A DNA stretch of 64,000 nt, taken from Duganella lactea (GTDB lineage Bacteria; Pseudomonadota; Gammaproteobacteria; Burkholderiales; Burkholderiaceae_D). The notes under the pieces are model-generated. The model did no database searches. It had not been told where the DNA came from and worked only from the letters and a program-made list of their open reading frames with translations. This document shows, one piece after another, positions 33,606 through 44,390 of this stretch. Position numbers and translations under genes: made by a program. The stretch is from NCBI RefSeq assembly GCF_009857505.1, contig NZ_WWCP01000006.1:1-64000 (forward strand). Reading direction: 5' to 3'. The first letter of the stretch is position 1; each line of letters opens with the position of its first letter.

Positions 33606-35422
33606 GCGCCCCGCTGCATCCGCGCCACTGGTCGCTCGGCGTCAAGGTCGGGATGATCGTGACGGCCTCGCTGGTGCTGCTGCTCGGCTCCGCCCTCACC
33701 AGCTACACGCTGGAACGCAACACCGCCGCCGCCACCGCCGAAATGCTGCGCACCATGCAGACGCAGGCCGACATCCAGCGCCTGCACACACAGATCGCCG
33801 AGGCGGCGACCGGCGTGCGCGGCTACCTGCTGACCGGGCGCGACGACTTCCTGACGCCATACAGCGTGGCCGCCCGGCAGTTGCCGGCCACGCTGGCCAG
33901 CCTCGAAGATAAAGTCAGCGATGCCGACCAGCGCGCCAGCCTGCGGCGCATCCGCCCGCTGCTGGAATCCAAGCTGGCCAGCCTGGACGTGATGCGCGGC
34001 CAGCGCAACGCCAGCGCGGCCGAGTTGCAGCAGCACCTGTTGAGCAGCAAGCAGATTCTCGACCAGCTGCGCGCCGAAATCGCCGTCATGAACGCGCGCG
34101 AGGCTGAGCTGGTGGCACAGCGCACCGCCGCGCTGCAAGGCGCCTCCAACCGCAACCTGTGGATGACGATCACCGTGGTGGCGGCCGGCCTGGCCGGCAC
34201 GCTGGCGACGCTGGCGTTCACCATCGGCCTGGTGCGGCGGGTGCGGCTGGCGGTGGAAAACGCCGAGCGTCTGACCAGCGACCAGCCGCTCAAGCCCACG
34301 CCGGCCAACACCGATGAACTGGGCCAGCTGGCCGAACGCCTGCACCAGGCCTCGGTGTTGCTGGCCGGGCGCGCGTCCGCCGCGCAGGCGGCCAGCCAGG
34401 CCAAGACCGCCTTCCTGGCGCGCACCAGCCACGAGCTGCGCACGCCGCTGAACGCGATTCTCGGCTACGCGCAATTGCTGGAGGCGGGCCTGCGCGCGCC
34501 GCGCGAGCGCGAACACGCCGAGCATATCCGCCAGGCCGGCCAGCATCTGCTGTCGCTGATCGATGAAGTGCTGGACATCGGCCGCATCGAAGCCGGCAAG
34601 CTGACGCTGAACTGCGCGCCGGTGGCGCTGGCGCCGCTGGTGGCCGAGGCGCTGACGCTGATGGCGCCGATGGCGCAGCAACGCAACGTGCAGCTATGCG
34701 CCGCCGTCATCGGCGACACGGTGGCGGTGATGGCCGACCGTCAGCGCCTGCTGCAAGTGATGCTCAATCTGCTGTCCAACGCGATCAAATACGGCGGTGG
34801 CGCCGACGTCGCCGTCGTGCAGGCCGACGACGTGGTCAGCCTGCACATCGACGACGATGGTCCCGGCATCGCGCCCGAGATGCGGGCGCGCCTGTTCACG
34901 CCATTCGACCGGCTGGGCGCGGAGCGCGGCAAGGCCGAAGGCGCGGGCCTGGGCCTGACCGTGTCGAAGGCGCTGATCCAGGCCATGCAGGGCGACCTGC
35001 GATACAGCGCCAAGGCGCCGCGCGGCAGTCGCTTCACGCTGACGCTGGCCATGGCCGACACCAACGCCAGCGCCAGCGCGCCAGGTCCGGACAGCGGCCC
35101 GCCGGCGCCCGCCGACGCCGCGCCTGAAACCAGCACCATCACCCATCGCCTGCTGTGTATCGACGACGATGCCGCCACGCGGGTGCTGGTCGCCACGCTG
35201 CTCCGACGCCGGCCGCACTGGCGGCTGGACACCGCTGCGGACCGCGCCAGCGGCCTGGCGCAGCTGCGCGCCAACCGCCCCGACCTGCTGCTGACCACCG
35301 CCGCGCTGGCGGACGACGAGCTGCGCGCGGCCGCATCGGCGACGACGCTGGCCCTGCTCGACAAGCCGCTGAACGTGCCCGCCTTCTACGCCCTGCTGGA
35401 CGCCACGGAGAAACCAACATGA
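33602..35422 (+). CDS. CHASE3-type sensor histidine kinase with degenerate receiver
   Basis: 606 aa; the start at 33,602 is fixed by the ATGA overlap with the LuxR gene. Transmembrane helices at about 15-35 and 187-211 enclose a CHASE3-like periplasmic sensor (IAEAATGVRGYLLTGRDDFLTPY). A HAMP-like linker, the phospho-acceptor helix FLARTSHELRTPLN (His 277), an ATPase domain (NLLSNAIKYG, DDGPGIAPEM, GAGLGLTVSKAL) and a C-terminal receiver-like domain follow. The receiver keeps the acidic pair (CIDDDAA) but the phosphorylated Asp position reads DLLLTTAAL, so it cannot be phosphorylated normally. Its partner is the response regulator encoded next (ATGA overlap). Confidence 0.9.
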   Translation: MSAPLHPRHWSLGVKVGMIVTASLVLLLGSALTSYTLERNTAAATAEMLRTMQTQADIQRLHTQIAEAATGVRGYLLTGRDDFLTPYSVAARQLPATLASLEDKVSDADQRASLRRIRPLLESKLASLDVMRGQRNASAAELQQHLLSSKQILDQLRAEIAVMNAREAELVAQRTAALQGASNRNLWMTITVVAAGLAGTLATLAFTIGLVRRVRLAVENAERLTSDQPLKPTPANTDELGQLAERLHQASVLLAGRASAAQAASQAKTAFLARTSHELRTPLNAILGYAQLLEAGLRAPREREHAEHIRQAGQHLLSLIDEVLDIGRIEAGKLTLNCAPVALAPLVAEALTLMAPMAQQRNVQLCAAVIGDTVAVMADRQRLLQVMLNLLSNAIKYGGGADVAVVQADDVVSLHIDDDGPGIAPEMRARLFTPFDRLGAERGKAEGAGLGLTVSKALIQAMQGDLRYSAKAPRGSRFTLTLAMADTNASASAPGPDSGPPAPADAAPETSTITHRLLCIDDDAATRVLVATLLRRRPHWRLDTAADRASGLAQLRANRPDLLLTTAALADDELRAAASATTLALLDKPLNVPAFYALLDATEKPT

Positions 35423-35892
35423 TGGAAAATGAAGTACTGGCCTCGCGCATCCTGATCATCGACGATCAGCCGGCCAATTTGCGCTTGCTGGAAGACCTGT
35501 TCATCGGCGAAGGCCTGACCAACGTGGTCGGCACCACCGACGCCAAGACCGCGCTCGATCTCTACACCGCCTTCGACCCGGACCTGATCGTGCTCGATCT
35601 GATGATGCCCGATCTGGATGGATACGCGGTGCTGGAACGCCTGAAGCGGCGCGGCGACCCGTATGACTTCCGCCCGGTGCTGGTGATCACCGCCGACGCC
35701 ACGGCGGAAGCCAAGCGTCGTTCGCTGGCGCTCGGCGCCAAGGACTTCCTGACCAAGCCATTCGATACGCTGGAAGCGATGCTGCGCGTGTGGAACCTGC
35801 TGGAAACGCGCGTGCTGTACAAGCGCCTGCAAGCGCTGGCGCCAAAAGAAGACCTGGCGCCGCAAAGCTATCGCGGCCGCCAGGCGTCATAA
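35419..35892 (+). CDS. Response regulator, stand-alone-like receiver
   Basis: 157 aa. The start at 35,419 overlaps the stop of the kinase gene. A complete receiver domain is seen: acidic pair Asp 15/Asp 16, phospho-acceptor Asp 60 (LIVLDLMMPDLDG), Thr 91 and Lys 113 (FLTKPFD). Only a short C-terminal tail (VLYKRLQALAPKEDLAPQ) follows, as at the start of the linker in RpfG-like HD-GYP proteins, but no output domain. It probably passes the signal on by protein contact, perhaps to the LuxR protein of the same operon. Confidence 0.9.
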   Translation: MMENEVLASRILIIDDQPANLRLLEDLFIGEGLTNVVGTTDAKTALDLYTAFDPDLIVLDLMMPDLDGYAVLERLKRRGDPYDFRPVLVITADATAEAKRRSLALGAKDFLTKPFDTLEAMLRVWNLLETRVLYKRLQALAPKEDLAPQSYRGRQAS

Positions 35893-35910
35893 CAGATTAC
35901 TGCTTACTGT

Positions 35911-36108
35911 TTATTGTTTATTGGCCGCCTTGGCGGCGGCCTTGATATCGGCGCAGGACATCGGCTTGCCGTTGCGGGCCGCGTCGGCCTCCAACTGCTG
36001 GCAGCCCTGATAGTTATGCCAGAACACCAGCACATAGCCGGCCACGCCGAGCACCACCGCCACCATGGCCGCCGCCAGAATCACCTTCGTCGTTTTTTCA
36101 GACGCCAT
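35911..36108 (-). CDS. Small single-pass membrane protein, 65 aa
   Basis: Starts at the ATG at 36,108 (another at 36,138 is possible). MASEKTTK is followed by one hydrophobic helix (ILAAAMVAVVLGVAGYVLVFW), then a short polar tail with two Cys (YQGCQQLEADAARNGKPMSCADI), which could form a disulfide in the periplasm. No family recognised. It is convergent with the response regulator gene. Confidence 0.6.
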   Translation of the reverse strand: MASEKTTKVILAAAMVAVVLGVAGYVLVFWHNYQGCQQLEADAARNGKPMSCADIKAAAKAANKQ

Positions 36109-36170
36109 TTCACCAACCCGTTCAACAAAGAGCGCCATGTTAGCACGCCCTCGTTGTGGGCAGAGGAGGA

Positions 36171-38357
<2,187 letters not shown>

Positions 38358-38365
38358 GCGGCGCC

Positions 38366-39139
38366 TCACAGCAGCGCGCTCAGCTCCACCTGGATCTTGA
38401 TCAGCGCCGGCAGGCAGCGCTCCACCATCTGCTCCAGCGGCATGCGGCCGGCGTGCACGCTAATGTTCATCGCCGCCACCACCTCGCCGCGGAAATTCTT
38501 CAGCGGCACGGCGATGGTGCGCAGGCCCAGCTCCAGCTCCTGATCGACCAGCGCATAGCCCTGCGCGCGGGCGCGGGCGATCTCCATCGCCAGACGCTCG
38601 CGGTGGACGATGGTGTGCTCGGTGATGCGTTCCGGCTCGGCGCGCGCCAGAAAGGCGTCCAGCTGCGCCTGCGGCAGATGCGCCAGCAACACGCGGCCAT
38701 TGGCGGTGCAGTAGGCCGGCACGCGGGTGCCCGGTTGCAGCGTCACCGACACCAGCTGGCCGGCGCTGACCGCCGCCACGCACACCAGCTGGTCGTGATC
38801 CAGCACGCCGGCCGATGCCGCCTCGCCGACCGAATAGGCCAGCCGGTACAGCAAGGGCTGGACGATGCGCGGCAGCCGCGCCGAATGCAGGTAGGATTGC
38901 CCCAGCCGCAGCACCATCGGCGTCAGCGCGAACTGCTTGTTCTCGTGGCGCATATAGCCCAGGTGCGTCAGCGTGATCAGGTAGCGGCGCGCGGCGGCGC
39001 GTGTCAGGCCGGTGCGCTCGGCCACCTCGGCGATGGTCAGGCGGCTGCGCTCCTGGTCAAAGGCGGCGATCACCTGCAGGCCTTTTTCAAGGCCGGCCAC
39101 GATGTCGCGCTGCGCGGGAGTGTCGTCTGTCGGGTCCAT
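38366..39139 (-). CDS. IclR-family regulator of the pcaHG operon
   Basis: 257 aa from the ATG at 39,139. The N-terminal winged helix is clear (GLEKGLQVIAAFDQERSRLTIAEVAERTGLTRAAARRYLITLTHLGYM), followed by the IclR effector domain (VPAYCTANGRVLLAHLP, GYALVDQELELGLRTIAVPL). It belongs to the PcaR/PcaU/PobR branch that senses protocatechuate, beta-ketoadipate or 4-hydroxybenzoate. It is divergent from pcaH with a palindromic operator between them. A second IclR paralogue lies at 53,050. Confidence 0.92.
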   Translation of the reverse strand: MDPTDDTPAQRDIVAGLEKGLQVIAAFDQERSRLTIAEVAERTGLTRAAARRYLITLTHLGYMRHENKQFALTPMVLRLGQSYLHSARLPRIVQPLLYRLAYSVGEAASAGVLDHDQLVCVAAVSAGQLVSVTLQPGTRVPAYCTANGRVLLAHLPQAQLDAFLARAEPERITEHTIVHRERLAMEIARARAQGYALVDQELELGLRTIAVPLKNFRGEVVAAMNISVHAGRMPLEQMVERCLPALIKIQVELSALL

Positions 39140-39160
39140 CGATGCAGAAAAATGGTGATT

Positions 39161-39195
39161 TGTGCGAGTATCGCACATTTTGTGCGAATAGCGCA
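39161..39195. promoter_or_regulatory. IclR-type operator upstream of pcaH
   Basis: TGTGCGA-GTA-TCGCACA (39,161-39,177) is a perfect 7-3-7 palindrome, followed at 39,181 by a third TGTGCGA in direct orientation with a partial GCGCA arm. This three-half-site layout is the one known for PcaU/PobR-type IclR regulators. Confidence 0.75.
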
Positions 39196-39272
39196 TGCCG
39201 CCCGTAGTCGCCCCATTGCCGTGCCGCCGGGCTTTTCCTACCATGGCCGATACATAACCACAGGAGACAGCC

Positions 39273-39965
39273 TTGAAATTTGACGCCATCGAGCCCGGTG
39301 TGTATCCGGAGCTGATCTACCCACCGTACAAATCCACCGTCAAGCGCGGCCCGCGACAGCCGCTGCTGCGCATCCGCGCCGAGCAGCCGGTGCGGGACAA
39401 CCTGGTGCCGTCGCCGCGCATCCTGCTGCCGAACGACACCGACCTGACGGCGCACGGCAACGGCCAGCCGCTGGGCGAGAAAATCGTCGTCACTGGCCGC
39501 GTGGTCGATGAGGACGGCCAGCCGGTGCGCAACTCGCTGCTGGAAGTCTGGCAGTGCAACGCGGCCGGCCGCTACTGGCACAAGAAGGACCAGCACGACG
39601 CCCCGCTCGACCCCAACTTCTACGGCCTGGGCAAGATGATGACCGATAACGATGGCCGCTACCGCTTCGTCACCATCAAGCCCGGTCCCTACCCGTGGGG
39701 CAATCACGACAAGGCCTGGCGTCCGGCGCACATCCACTTCTCATTGTTCGGCAATGTGTACGCGCAGCGGCTGGTGACGCAGATGTACTTCCCCAGCGAT
39801 CCGCTGTTCGACTACGACCCGATCTTCCAGAGCATTCCGGACCTGGCCGCGCGCCAGCGCCTGATCTCACGCTATAGCCTGGAACATACCGACAGCGACA
39901 AGATGCTCGGCTATGAATTCGACATCGTGCTGCGCGGCCGCGACGCCACGCCTTTCGGCATCTGA
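39273..39965 (+). CDS. pcaH: Protocatechuate 3,4-dioxygenase beta subunit
   Basis: 230 aa. With PcaG it forms the iron(III) enzyme that opens protocatechuate between the hydroxyls to 3-carboxy-cis,cis-muconate. The beta subunit carries the iron ligands: Tyr in the AGRY/NFYGLG region, Tyr in PGPYPWG and the His-x-His of RPAHIHFSLFG. The start is a TTG at 39,273 with AGGAG at proper spacing and gives the normal N-terminus. First gene of pcaHGB(CD); 13 bases separate it from pcaG. Confidence 0.96.
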   Translation: MKFDAIEPGVYPELIYPPYKSTVKRGPRQPLLRIRAEQPVRDNLVPSPRILLPNDTDLTAHGNGQPLGEKIVVTGRVVDEDGQPVRNSLLEVWQCNAAGRYWHKKDQHDAPLDPNFYGLGKMMTDNDGRYRFVTIKPGPYPWGNHDKAWRPAHIHFSLFGNVYAQRLVTQMYFPSDPLFDYDPIFQSIPDLAARQRLISRYSLEHTDSDKMLGYEFDIVLRGRDATPFGI

Positions 39966-39978
39966 AGGAAACCATCAC

Positions 39979-40500
39979 ATGACCAACATCACCACCTCGC
40001 AGACCATCGGCCCGTTCTCGCACGAAGCATGGCAGTGGGCGGCCGACGCCAGCGCCGCCGGCACCCTGCAAACCAGCGCGCCCACCATCACCATCAGCGG
40101 CACGATTTACGACGGTGACGGCACGCCGATCAACGACGCCCAGATCGAAGCCTGGCAGCCAGCGGCGGCCAGCGCCGAAGCGGCGCAAGCGCTGCCTGGC
40201 TTCCGCCGCGTGCCGAGCGGCGAAAAGGGAGAATTCAGCCTGCGCCTGTCGCAACCGGCGGCGCCCACCAGCGGCGAACCGGCAACGTTCATCACCGTGT
40301 TTGCGCGCGGCCTGGTCAAGCACCAGTTCACCGCCGTGTTCCTGGAGGACGACAGCGGCCTGGCGCAATCTGCGATACTGGCGCAGGTGCCCGAACAACG
40401 GCGCCCTACCCTGATCGCCCGCAAAACCGCCGCCGGCGTTTATCATTGGGATATCTGGATGCAGACCGATAAGGAAACCGCATTCTTCGACTATGTGTGA
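39979..40500 (+). CDS. pcaG: Protocatechuate 3,4-dioxygenase alpha subunit
   Basis: 173 aa from the ATG at 39,979 (AAGGAAA upstream). The start TTSQTIGPFSHEAWQWA and the body ITISGTIYDGDGTPINDAQIEAWQP match the alpha subunit, which contributes to the substrate pocket but lacks the iron ligands. It is a little shorter than the usual 200 residues. Pairs with PcaH in the cytosol. Confidence 0.95.
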   Translation: MTNITTSQTIGPFSHEAWQWAADASAAGTLQTSAPTITISGTIYDGDGTPINDAQIEAWQPAAASAEAAQALPGFRRVPSGEKGEFSLRLSQPAAPTSGEPATFITVFARGLVKHQFTAVFLEDDSGLAQSAILAQVPEQRRPTLIARKTAAGVYHWDIWMQTDKETAFFDYV

Positions 40501-40518
40501 CCTGCCAGCGGAGTTCTC

Positions 40519-41922
40519 TTGAGCGTATCGATCTTCGACAGTTTCCTCACCACGCAGGACATGATCGCCGTGTTCGACGACGCGGCCATCGTGCAAGGCA
40601 TGCTGCGCTTCGAACAGGCGCTGGCGGCGGCGCAGGCCGAGCAAGGCATGCTGCCGGCGGCGGCGGCGCGCGCCATCGCCGGCGTCTGCAAGGCCCAGCT
40701 GTATGACATTCCCGCCATCGTCGGCGCCGGCCGCCGCGCCGGCAGCCTGGCGATTCCACTGGTGCGCGAGCTGACCCGCACCGTCGCGCTGTACGACGCC
40801 GAGGCGGCGGCGCGCGTGCACTGGGGCAGCACCAGCCAGGACGTGATCGACACCGCCATGGTGCTGGCCACGCGCGACGCGCTGCGGCTGCTGGACGACG
40901 GCCTGCACCAGCTGTGCGGCCACCTGCTGCAACTGGCGGCGCGGCACAGCGCCACACCGGTGCTGGCGCGCACGCTGATGCAGCCGGCGCAGGTCAGCAG
41001 CTTCGGTTTCAAAGTGGCCGGCTGGCTGGCGCCGCTGCTGCGCGCCCGCGCGCGACTGCGCGACTGCGCGGCGCGCGCGCTGCAACTGCAACTGGGCGGC
41101 GCGGTCGGCACGCTGTCGGTGATGGGCGAGCAAGGCGCGGCCGTGGCGGCGCGCGTGGCGGCCGACCTGGGACTGAAACTGGCCGACGCCACCTGGCACA
41201 CCCAGCGCGACGAATGGGTGCGCCTGGGCCTTGAAGTGGCGGTCCTCAGCGGCAGCATGGGCAAGATCGCCACGGACCTCAGCCTGATGGCGCAAGGCGA
41301 AATCGCCGAACTGGCCGAACCTTCGGGCAATGGCCGTGGCGGTTCTTCCGCCATGCCGCACAAGCGCAATCCGGTATCGGCCATGATCGCGCTGGCCGCC
41401 GCCACGCGCGCGCCGCAGCACGCCGCCGCGCTGCTGGCCAGCATGGGACAGCAGCACGAACGTGGGCTCGGCAACTGGCAGGCGGAATTGGCCGAATGGC
41501 CGCAGCTATTCCTCAGCGCCCACGGCGCGTTGCAGGCGTTGAACGAGGCCTTCGCCGGCCTGGTGGTGGACCCGGACCGCATGCGCCGCAATATCGACGC
41601 GCTGCAAGGACTGGTGTTCGCCGAAGCCGCATCGGCCGCGCTGGCCGTCGCCATCGGCCGCCCGGCCGCGCACCAGTTGCTGGAAAAAATGAGCGCGGAC
41701 ACCCTCGCCAGCGGGCGCCAACTGGCCGACGTACTGGCCGACGCCGTGCGCGCGGACCCGCAACTGAACGAAAAAATCGACCTGCCCGCGCTGGCCGCGC
41801 TATTCGACCCGGCCACCGCCGCCGAGCCGGCGCGCCGCCTGGCCGCGCGGCAGCTGGCCGGCCTGCGCGAGCAGAACGCCGCATTTAACGCCTATCCATT
41901 CCATCACAGGACGAACGCATGA
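40519..41922 (+). CDS. pcaB: 3-carboxy-cis,cis-muconate cycloisomerase
   Basis: 467 aa of the fumarase/aspartase superfamily. It lactonises carboxymuconate to 4-carboxymuconolactone. The superfamily signature GGSSAMPHKRNPVSA is at about residues 273-287, and GSTSQDVIDTAMVL at about 102-115 is the second conserved region. The TTG at 40,519 has GGAG upstream. Its stop overlaps the next start (ATGA at 41,919-41,922). Confidence 0.95.
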   Translation: MSVSIFDSFLTTQDMIAVFDDAAIVQGMLRFEQALAAAQAEQGMLPAAAARAIAGVCKAQLYDIPAIVGAGRRAGSLAIPLVRELTRTVALYDAEAAARVHWGSTSQDVIDTAMVLATRDALRLLDDGLHQLCGHLLQLAARHSATPVLARTLMQPAQVSSFGFKVAGWLAPLLRARARLRDCAARALQLQLGGAVGTLSVMGEQGAAVAARVAADLGLKLADATWHTQRDEWVRLGLEVAVLSGSMGKIATDLSLMAQGEIAELAEPSGNGRGGSSAMPHKRNPVSAMIALAAATRAPQHAAALLASMGQQHERGLGNWQAELAEWPQLFLSAHGALQALNEAFAGLVVDPDRMRRNIDALQGLVFAEAASAALAVAIGRPAAHQLLEKMSADTLASGRQLADVLADAVRADPQLNEKIDLPALAALFDPATAAEPARRLAARQLAGLREQNAAFNAYPFHHRTNA

Positions 41923-43181
41923 GTTTTGATCCCATCGACCACGATTTCGAGCGTGGCCTGAACCAGCGCCGCGCCATCCTCGGCGACGCCTGGGTTGACA
42001 AGTCGCTCGGCAACGCCAACAGCTTCAACGCCGAGTTCCAGAACATGATCACCCGCTTCGCGTGGAACGAGATCTGGGGACGTCCCGGCCTCGATCAGAA
42101 AACCCGGCGCGCGATGGTGCTGTCGACCACGATCGCCCTCGGGCGCTGGGAAGAGTTCGACCTGCACGTGCGCGCCGCCCTGCTGGGCCAGGACGCCAAC
42201 CGCCTGACGCCGGACGAGTTGAAGGAAGTGCTAATGCAGTCGGCCATCTACGCCGGCGTACCGGCCGCGAACACCGCCTTCACCCACGCGCTGGCCATCC
42301 TGCGCGAAGTCGGCCCGCAGATCGGTTACGAACTGTACGCGGCCACGCCGGCCGGTGCCTGCCATCCCGGCGTCGGCCGCGAAGGCCGCAGCAGCAGCGG
42401 CACGGCACTGCACTACACCGTGCGCGAACCGCGCAGCGGCAAGGCGCCGCGCCACACGGTGGTGCTAAGCCACGCGCTAGGCTGCGACCTGACCATGTGG
42501 GACGCGCTGGCCACCGAACTGGCGCAAGACTGCCGCGTGATCACCTACGACCATCGCGGCCATGGCAGCTCGGACGCGCCGGCGGGACTGTACGACATGG
42601 CCGATCTGGCCGACGACGCCGCCGCGCTGCTGCGCGAACTCGATACCGGGCCGGTGGTCTGGGTTGGCCTGTCGATGGGCGGCATGGCCGGCCAGGAACT
42701 GGCGCTGCGCCACCCGTCGCTGGTGCGGGCGCTGGTGCTGGCCAACACCACCTCCGCCTATCCGGAAGCGACGCGCGAGGTCTGGCGCCAGCGCATCGCC
42801 ACCGTGCGCGAGCAAGGCATTGAAGCGATCGCCGACGCGGTGATGGGCCGCTACTTCCACGACGGCTTCCGCGGCGAGCACGCGGCCACGGTGGCGCGCT
42901 TCCGCCGCCGCCTGGTCAGCACCGGCAAGGAAGGCTACATCGGTTGCTGCAACGCGGTGGGCAATGTCGACACCACGGCGCGGCTGGGCGCCATCGCCGT
43001 GCCGGTGCTGGTGGTGGCGGGAGAAATGGATCAGGGCACGCCGGTCAGCATGGCGCAAACGCTGCAACAGGCCATTCCCGGCGCCGCGCTGACGGTGCTG
43101 GCCGAGGCCTCTCACCTGTCGGCGATTGAACAGCCGGCGGCGTTTGCGGCAACCGTCACCGCCTTCATCGCCGGCCTGTAA
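41919..43181 (+). CDS. Fused 4-carboxymuconolactone decarboxylase and 3-oxoadipate enol-lactonase (PcaC-PcaD)
   Basis: 420 aa with two enzymes in one chain. Residues 1-130 are PcaC (RRAILGDAWVDKSLGNANSFNAEF, WGRPGLDQKTRRAMVLSTTIAL), which decarboxylates carboxymuconolactone. A linker of about 25 residues leads to PcaD, an alpha/beta hydrolase (about 160-420) with nucleophile Ser 252 in GLSMGG, acid near GEMDQGTP and His in EASHLSAIEQP, which opens the enol-lactone to 3-oxoadipate. The order is C then D; the fusion PcaL known from Rhodococcus is D then C as I recall. Translationally coupled to pcaB. Confidence 0.95.
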   Translation: MSFDPIDHDFERGLNQRRAILGDAWVDKSLGNANSFNAEFQNMITRFAWNEIWGRPGLDQKTRRAMVLSTTIALGRWEEFDLHVRAALLGQDANRLTPDELKEVLMQSAIYAGVPAANTAFTHALAILREVGPQIGYELYAATPAGACHPGVGREGRSSSGTALHYTVREPRSGKAPRHTVVLSHALGCDLTMWDALATELAQDCRVITYDHRGHGSSDAPAGLYDMADLADDAAALLRELDTGPVVWVGLSMGGMAGQELALRHPSLVRALVLANTTSAYPEATREVWRQRIATVREQGIEAIADAVMGRYFHDGFRGEHAATVARFRRRLVSTGKEGYIGCCNAVGNVDTTARLGAIAVPVLVVAGEMDQGTPVSMAQTLQQAIPGAALTVLAEASHLSAIEQPAAFAATVTAFIAGL

Positions 43182-43192
43182 GGACAGGCGAA

Positions 43193-44377
43193 TTACACGC
43201 CCGGGTCGCGCACCTTGTCGACCTGGTCGAACTCGATGTTGTAGTACGAGCCGGCGCTGGCTTCCGCCTTGCGGATGTAGACGGTCTGCACGATGTCGCG
43301 GGTGGCGGCATCGATGCTGACCGGCCCGCGCACGCTGGTCCAGGCCACGCCCTTCATCGCGGCCAGCAGCTTGTCGCCGTTGCTGTCGCCGTTGGTCTGC
43401 TTCAGCGCGTGGTACAGCAGGTGCATGCCGTCATACGCGCCGACCGAATGGAAGTTCGGCCGCATGCCGGGATTGGCCTTGCTGAACGCCTCCACATACG
43501 CCTTGTTCTCGGCCGATGCATGCGCCGCCGAATAATGGTGGCTGCTGACCACGCCCACCGACGCCGGGCCGATGCTGGCCATCAGATCATCATCCAGCAC
43601 GTCGCCGGTGCAGATCAGGCGCACGCCGGCGGCGGCCAGGCCGCGCTCGGTGAACTGCTTCAGCACCGCCGCGCCCTCGCCCGATGGCACGAACACGAAC
43701 AGCGCATCCGGTTTCAGATCCCTGACGCGCGCCAGGAACGGCGCATAGTCCGGATTGCGGAGCGGCGCGCGCAACGTGTCCACCACCTTGCCGCCACCTT
43801 CGGTAAAGCCCTTGACGAACACTTTTTCCGCATCCAGCCCCGGCCCGTAGTCGCTCACCAGCGTGACCACGCTTTTGATCTTGCTCTTGCCGGCCCATTG
43901 CGCCAGCGGCGCCGTCACCTGCGCCAGCGTAAAGCCGGTGCGCACGATGTACGGGGAGCGCTGCGGAATCGACGACGTGGCGGCGGCCATGACGATCATC
44001 GGCACCTTGGCCTGGGTCGCCACCGGCGCGGCGGCGAAGGCCAGCGGTGTCAGGCCGAAGCCGGCCAGCACCTGCACCTTGTCGCGCGCCACCAGCTCCT
44101 GCGCCAGGCGCTTGGTGACGTCCGGCGCCACGCCGCCATCGTCCTTCAGCAGAATCTCGACCGGGCGGCCAGCCACGCTGGCGCCGTTCTGCTGGATGAA
44201 CAGTTTGACGGCGGCATCGATCTGGCGGCCGGTTGAGGCGAACGGGCCGGACATCGGCACGATCAGCCCGACCTTCAACGGCTCGGCGGCGCGCGCCACG
44301 ACCGGCAGAACGCCGGCCGACAGCGCGGCGGCGCCCAGCACCAACTGGCGACGTTGTTGATTCATAGTTCCTGGCAT
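43193..44377 (-). CDS. Periplasmic binding protein of a Liv-type ABC transporter (van operon)
   Basis: 394 aa. The N-terminus has a twin arginine (QQRRQLVLGAAALSAGVL...ARA), so export may use the Tat or Sec route. The mature protein is a type I periplasmic binding protein of the LivK/branched-chain family (LKVGLIVPMSGPFASTGRQIDAAVKLF). It lies 13 bases after vanB in the same direction, so it probably binds vanillate or a related aromatic acid and hands it to the LivHMGF permease encoded at 46,997-50,325. A paralogue lies at 55,186. The ATG at 44,377 follows AAGGAGACACC. Confidence 0.92.
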   Translation of the reverse strand: MPGTMNQQRRQLVLGAAALSAGVLPVVARAAEPLKVGLIVPMSGPFASTGRQIDAAVKLFIQQNGASVAGRPVEILLKDDGGVAPDVTKRLAQELVARDKVQVLAGFGLTPLAFAAAPVATQAKVPMIVMAAATSSIPQRSPYIVRTGFTLAQVTAPLAQWAGKSKIKSVVTLVSDYGPGLDAEKVFVKGFTEGGGKVVDTLRAPLRNPDYAPFLARVRDLKPDALFVFVPSGEGAAVLKQFTERGLAAAGVRLICTGDVLDDDLMASIGPASVGVVSSHHYSAAHASAENKAYVEAFSKANPGMRPNFHSVGAYDGMHLLYHALKQTNGDSNGDKLLAAMKGVAWTSVRGPVSIDAATRDIVQTVYIRKAEASAGSYYNIEFDQVDKVRDPGV

Positions 44378-44390
44378 GGTGTCTCCTTTT

